A DNA stretch of 64,000 nucleotides from Sipunculus nudus. Its lineage: Eukaryota > Annelida > Sipuncula > Golfingiida > Sipunculidae. A model generated the notes under the pieces. The model made no database searches. It saw only the letters and a list, made by a program, of their open reading frames with translations, and was not told the origin of the DNA. The stretch is taken from contig CM049315.1 of the NCBI GenBank assembly GCA_026874595.1, forward strand, positions 2,672,501 through 2,736,500, read 5' to 3'. The stretch's first letter is position 1, and the number at the start of each line of letters is the position of its first letter. This document shows, piece after piece, positions 58,611 to 64,000 of the stretch. The translations under genes were made by a program, and so were the position numbers.

Positions 58611-60780
58611 CATTTGAAAAGCTAAGAGGGAATGACACTGCTTACTCGTGATATGTCTGTCCGTCCGTCAGGTTTTTCGTTTCCATAGATAACTTTCCTA
58701 AATATTTTTCGATTTCATTCAAATTTTGGTCAGTGATTGCTGTCATGGATACCTTGTTTGGGATTGGTTTTGGAGCGTCTGTCTGAAAATATATTCTCTT
58801 TAGCTCTAAAACAAAATAATAAAATTTTGCTCCTATTTCACATCCAAAAAATTATGACATGTGGAGACATCTTAAGGGCACCATGAAAACTAAACAGCCA
58901 CTATGTCATGTTTTTTAACGGAAAATTGAGGTTTTCCTTAATATCTCGAAAGAACGAAGTCGTAGTGACCCAATCTGGTAGGGTAGGAGATTTTGGAGAC
59001 ATCTAACTCTGTGTCAAATATTGGATGCGTAGGACTAACGGTTTCAAAACGTGCCCTGTTAACAGACGTCCGGCCTGACGGACGGACAAAGGACCTTGAC
59101 TATAGCTCAGATGACTTATAACATTACAAATATATATACAATGTAATTGATTTAAAAACAGTCGATTACAATTATTTTTGTATTTTAAAGAAAGTAAACG
59201 ATTGCAACTAAATTAACATTAAAAGGTAATTACAAATACTGTTGCGGTAACGTTGATTTTAGGCCATTTACATTAAGATACAGTTAATAAAACATATTGT
59301 ACAAAATAAGCATGTACATGAAAATGAGAAGCCAAATAGTAAGAAAATCTTGTTCAGAAAGGTAACAAAAACCTAAGTAAGTGAATGTCATAGTCTTGTG
59401 AAATAGTGTAAAATTATGTTTGGTCCTTCATTTTACCCGGATTTAGGCTTTGCAAGCAAAGTGACCATCACCTAACACAGAATAGTGAAAAACGTCAAAT
59501 GCAACAGTAAAATGTGCGTGGATTGAACATAATTATATAATCTTTTATAAAATACATGTACCTCTCTACCCCGTCAACTTTCATTCAAACTGTTTCCGGT
59601 AGTTTGTGGATAAAGAATATGCCATCTGAATGATTTGAAATACATAACATACACTGACTGATTTACACTGAATTTAAATCAAGTGCGGAATCGTCTATTT
59701 CCTTATTTACAACAACTGTAGTTTACGTTGCATAATCACCCACACGCGTAGAAAACACTCCCCGACGAATATTTACATGTCGAACAATGCGGAAGCTAGG
59801 CAAAGCAAAGTAAATACTAATGTTGACGATCGCTCTTCAATATTATCATCATAGTATCATTCTGTATTTAATTATTTGATCAAGTCAATGATAAATTGGC
59901 GAAATGTCGTAAGTATAATAGCTACTCCAGTTAAATATAGGTGTACTAAGAAGCATATATAGTGTATAAACTCTGTTAACTTTGTAGATTATAAAATCGA
60001 TAAACTTCATTGGTGTATCTTTAATTACATTTTATGCTTATCTAGCCCTTATAGTACAAAAAATACATAAATTCAACAACCTACCCATCTTATAAAATTT
60101 GCAAAATCTTGACGAAAAAGAGCAGGATCTATAGGAGGGGTTTTATCCGGTAGTTTTGAATCCACACGAAGATGTGGTCCCCGGGGTGTTGGATAACCCC
60201 TCCTTCACATGCAGAGCATAATTTAAAATCCACGCACATCCTGGTGAAGACAAATTCAAAGAAACTTCAGCCAACCTGTACCATTGAATGTATTCAGCTG
60301 ATTCATTCTATATATTGATCTAGACAACCAATTAATCTTTAAGTATCAGTGATAAAACTAGAAATCATCATTCTAAGGTAGGGAATAGGGGTCCGTGTTC
60401 TCACTCGTTGAATCGGTATACATTCCTAGGTTCATTCCTGCATAAATTGTGAGTATATTCGTAACTTTTCATTGGTGACGCTCTCGAATCTGGATCAAGT
60501 TACGGATCCACACCAAAATCTACTCGGTTCTTCACTTGCCGATTCCCGTAATATCCTGAAAATTTCATGAGATTCCGTTTATTAATAAGGATGGCGGAGG
60601 AACCATGGGAACTGCAACTTCTTCAGACATACAGTACACACATCCAATCCTCTATCACAATGGCCTGAAATACAACATAATAAACGTGTCAAGCATAATA
60701 TTCTCCCCTAACCTGAAACTGACCTTGAAGGCAAGCTAGACAAGTTACAAGAATAGACTTCTGCTGAATAGTTCCCTTCC
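57699..60780. other. Noncoding stretch with small palindromes and an (AT)n run
   Basis: No supported exon. 58272-58289 holds ACGAGATA/TATCTCGT, a perfect short palindrome with further GAGATA words to 58325. An (AT)n run lies at 58571-58607. A dispersed-repeat end (GACGGACGGACAAAGG, AGCTCAGATGACTT) is near 59075-59112. Confidence 0.5.
58571..58607. repeat. (AT)n microsatellite
   Basis: Uninterrupted AT/TA dinucleotides. Confidence 0.9.
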
Positions 60781-60829
60781 TTTACCTTAGTAAGTTTGTT
60801 TCATCCTCTTGGCCAAGCTCGACTCTTGC

Positions 60830-62485
60830 GGCAAATTTGAGACTATGGAACATTGCTTGCCTACTTCTGGCCACATTGTGGATCATTGCTTGCCTACTTC
60901 CGGCCACACTGTGGATCATTGCTTTGCCAACTACTGGCCACACTGTGGATCATTGCTTGCCCACTTCTGGCCACACTGTGGCTCATTGCTTGCCTACTTC
61001 TGGTCACATTGTGGATCATTGCTTGCCTACTTCCGGCCACACTGCATCATTGCTTGCCAACTTCTGGCCACACTGTGGATCATTGCTTGCCCTCTTCTGG
61101 CCACACTGTGGATCATGGCTTGCCTTCTTCCGGTCACACTGTGGATCATTGCTTGCCTACTTCCGGCCACTCTGTGGATCATGGCTTGCTTACTTTCGGC
61201 CACACTGTGGATCATTGCTTACCTACTTCTGGCCACACTGTGGAGCATTGCTTGCCTACTTCTGGCCACACTGTGGATCATTGCTTGCCTACTTCTGGCC
61301 ACATTGTGGATCATTGCTTGCCTACTTCCGGCCACACTGCTGATCATGGCTTGCCTACTTCAGGCCACACTGTGGATCATTGCTTGCCTACTTCAGGCCA
61401 CACTGTGGATCATTGCTTGCCTACTTCTGGCCACAATGAGGATCATTGCTTGCCTACTTCCGGCCACACTGTGGATCATTGCTTGCCTACTTCTGGCCAC
61501 ACTGTGGATCATTGCTTGCCTACTTCTGGCCACACTGTGGATCATAGCTTGCCTACTTCTGGCCACACTGTGGATCATTGCTTGCCTACTTCAGGCCACA
61601 CTGTGGATCATTGCTTGCCTACTTCTGGCCACACTGTGGATCATTGCTTGCCTACTTCTGGCCACACTGTGGATCATTGCTTGCCTACTTCTGGCCACAC
61701 TGTGGATCATAGCTTGCCTACTTCTGGCCACACTGTGGATCATTGCTTGCCTACTTCTAGCCACACTGTGGATCATTGCTTGCCTACTTCTGGTCACACT
61801 GTGGATCACTGCTTGGAATTCGACCTGCTGACTTTCAGATAAATGAAGCATTTCCAATTGCGCTTTATTTTCCGGTACTGACATGTTCAAAACTGCGGAA
61901 TACTTTTCAGTCTCAGATTGAATATTTGAATTCTTCATTCTCTCTGATAATAACACAGACTTGTGGTCACGCTTTACTTTTCCTATTAAATGTTGAACTT
62001 GACTATTTATGTTGCTTATAATTCGGTTTCCCTCTTGCCGGATCTGTGCTTGTATATTATCAAATTGTGAAACGACTGACCCAATGTAATTTAGACGTTC
62101 ATTTATTTCAACAGTCAAAGCGCCCAACCGAGGATTACGGATGCTTTAATAGTATCCAGTGCCTGACGACAGTTTTGTAACTCTCTTTCGTGCCCCTTAT
62201 GGTTTTCACCCAGGGCACACTTGTCACAAATGAAGACACGACATCTGGTGGAGTATACCGTTATCTTCCTATTGTGTAGGTCACATGTGATATGCAAATC
62301 ATGTCCTTTTGGTGGAATCAGCAGCTGAATTTCATGTTCAGTAAAAGCCGGGATTGCTTTATGACGGGACGTGCATGTGTCGCACAGGAAGGACTCGCAG
62401 GTTTTACAGAATTTCGCTGCTGCTTTAGGTGGCCGTCTCGCTTCTTCGCAATTCTTGCAGGTTTTGTCACCTGGGTATTCCTTCC
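60830..62485 (-). pseudogene. TRIM-like B-box gene whose coiled coil is replaced by a tandem array
   Basis: The exon begins after a TTTTGCCAG acceptor at 62485: GKEYPGDKTCKNCEEARRPP, then a B-box 1-like finger (FCKTCESFLCDTCTSRHKA). A B-box 2 follows (CDLHNRKITVYSTRCRVFIC, ALGENHKGHE) in which one ligand Cys is Ser (YSTRC; YCKKC or YCRIC in the paralogs). A one-base loss near 62125 shifts the frame; the coil continues with ALTVEINERLNYIGSVVSQF and QVQHLIGKVKRDHKSVLLSE. At ESQQVEFQA the sequence enters, still in frame, a 33-bp array (MIHSVARSRQA units) and meets TGA at 61591. Beyond the array, KFAARVELG resembles the paralog EFSAAQFNIEIG but in another frame. No RING exon is visible up to the window end. 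Confidence 0.78.
60848..61815. repeat. 33-bp tandem array, ~29 units
   Basis: The unit is CATTGCTTGCCTACTTCTGG plus CCACACTGTGGAT, nearly homogeneous over about 965 bp. Since 33 is a multiple of three, several frames stay open: ACLLLATLWII and LPTSGHTVDHC on the plus strand, MIHSVARSRQA on the minus strand. Units with CTTCAGG for CTTCTGG create TGA in the minus frame. The left end is irregular, with a 2-base loss near 61044 and a 1-base gain near 60923. Confidence 0.95.
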
Positions 62486-64000
62486 CTGGCAAAACAAATA
62501 CGAGATTAGAATTTACAATTTTTTTCAAAGAAAGTGTCACCAACGTGTAAATGTAATAAATAAATGCCCGCTGAGTTCTGGTTAATTGAAGGAAACCATC
62601 CGATTCCACATATACAATCTTACTTATTTAAAAAATCAATGTTTTAGTTGAACGGGTTGTAAACAGAGGTATATGTCGGAAATACAGGATTTATTCTTAA
62701 TAATGTGCAAATTCACTCGCAAACAATACGACTGATCATTTCAAGATAATGGGGATTAACTTAAAGTATAGATATAGATTAGTTATTTACAAGCTATACA
62801 GACTGATATGTCTCCAATTTGTAAATTGCGTTCATTTAGTTACGTCCTCGGGAGAGAAGTTTTGGTGTTTGATGTACAGGATTGTGTCCATTATGTCTGA
62901 CGACGGATTATATGATCACGTGACATTTGTCACAAGAACTCTTAGAAATATGTTTTTATGACAGGGACTAGCCTTTGATCAGGGTTAAGCTAAAAATATT
63001 AAATAAACGCCTGTATCATATCCCACTGGCTTTAGGGCTTTTATTATCACATAACAACCCATTGATTCTATCTAGATTCATCCCAATTATTCATAGTTTG
63101 AGTGCATGCGGAGAAATGTTTGTATGTCCTACTGGATGGCGTTTAATACAGTCAGTCTAGACCATAATTATATATTGTTGTACAAAAAAAAGCGGCACTG
63201 CAGGCGCCGGTACAGCCGCAGTCGACTTGGTTAGAATAAACAAGTACGGTGCAGTACAGCATAACCGCGGCAGTCATGTGACTCAAAGGGACCTGTTTGT
63301 CTCGTGAGACCTGCTGCAGCAGACGAACCTAGCGCGCGAGCAAGTTTGCATGGGAGACAGAATGTTTCCATGACGGTCACGTCCAGGCGCGCAGCAGATT
63401 ATTAAAACCAGTGATTCACCCGCAGTAGACCGATCAATGGATGAGCTATGAACAGAGGTCATGGCTCACAGCACCATATATATTATCATGCCGTAATATC
63501 GCTTAATACAAGGGGAGTGTATTACACTCACGGTAACGATTCACTCAATCAGGAAATGACAGTTCCAAGGCCTCCAAAAGGGTAGGTTATATTTATATAA
63601 TCATATTTATGTAACATAAAACATCTTGCCAGAGCCTTGGGAACCTTATTACATTATATGCACTTACGCGGAGTGATCAAGTTTCGGTCTAGCGATAAAC
63701 CTGTTGTATTAGGCAAGCTTGTTTGGTGCAGCTAATCGGAGCTAAAGTCTTAGGTAAACCCGTTGTATACTTCATCGATCGATCGATCGTAATCAGTATC
63801 GATCCTCTCTTTTTTTTTATTATTATTTTCATTTTACTGTTTTGTCCACTGAGAAACGTGTCCATTCAAACATGTTCGGTAAATTAATGTCCTAATACAA
63901 TTCAATAAGATACAACCGTCCCTAGATATTAACCTAACCTAGTGAATGAGAGTGGTATTAGAGACCTTGTCCCGTGCAGCTGGCGCAGGAAGATGATGAA
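62486..64000. other. Noncoding stretch upstream of the third TRIM locus
   Basis: No RING or other exon was recognised. A TCGATCGATCGATC run lies at 63777-63789. The region 63190-63420 is locally GC-richer without a recognised element. Confidence 0.45.

Noticed and set aside
60809-61831. 340-codon hydrophobic plus-strand frame (ACLLLATLWII repeats) as a membrane protein
   Set aside because: It is explained by the 33-bp array, which is in frame with a TRIM-like gene on the other strand; the plus strand has no gene context.

Overview
The window looks like nuclear DNA of a marine lophotrochozoan, most probably a bivalve mollusc. The evidence is spliced, AT-rich, intron-containing genes; two copies of a secreted protein with three C1q-like domains; three divergent RING/B-box (TRIM-like) loci, a family combination known to be expanded in bivalves; and a very dense, nested transposon load. 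No bacterial-style operons, rRNA, tRNA or CRISPR arrays were seen. The species was not identified.

Host genes. Two paralogous C1q-domain genes lie on the minus strand. The right copy (33336-35554) can be assembled into four exons with consistent phases and encodes 413 residues with a signal peptide. The left copy (4624-7407) has the same exon 2, 3 and 4 architecture, but its first exon was not found. TRIM-like loci lie at 43953-44586 (+, two frameshifts), 56644-57698 (+, one in-frame TGA and a lost RING zinc ligand) and about 60830-62485 (-, frameshift, coiled coil replaced by a 33-bp tandem array). Downstream of the first TRIM are four short exons that pair into two ZZ-type zinc fingers, one across a GC-AG intron and one across a mutated donor.

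Transposons, left to right. 1-3050: decayed Ty3/gypsy pol and an LTR carrying a minisatellite. 4890-5590: 3' end of a non-LTR element inside an intron of the left C1q gene. 8409-17009: an LTR element on the minus strand with a gypsy-type RT but the order gag-protease-integrase-RT-RNase H (Gmr1-like), itself invaded by a TIR element (14199-16111) that in turn holds a small Harbinger-like MITE (15348-15681). 18240-20860: a decayed non-LTR element (-). 24026-32237: a decayed L1/Tx1-like element (+) interrupted by a palindrome-repeat element (24931-26110) and by a 2.7-kb Kolobok/Mutator-like DNA transposon with TTAA target duplication (26979-29642). 35618-39123: a young, 5'-truncated non-LTR element with an open 1013-residue frame and a 12-bp target duplication, inserted about 63 bp upstream of the right C1q start codon. 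41050-42700: another decayed non-LTR element (+). 47657-48928: GC-richer TIR element. 49141-49400: LTR remnant related to the one near the left edge. 50925-52107: second copy, inverted, of the palindrome-repeat element.

The most notable points are the integrase-before-RT element, the C1q gene with a LINE in its proximal 5' flank, the TRIM coiled coil apparently amplified into an in-frame 11-residue repeat, and the TRIM/ZZ exon cluster. Several host genes carry breaks, so assembly errors must be separated from true pseudogenes.
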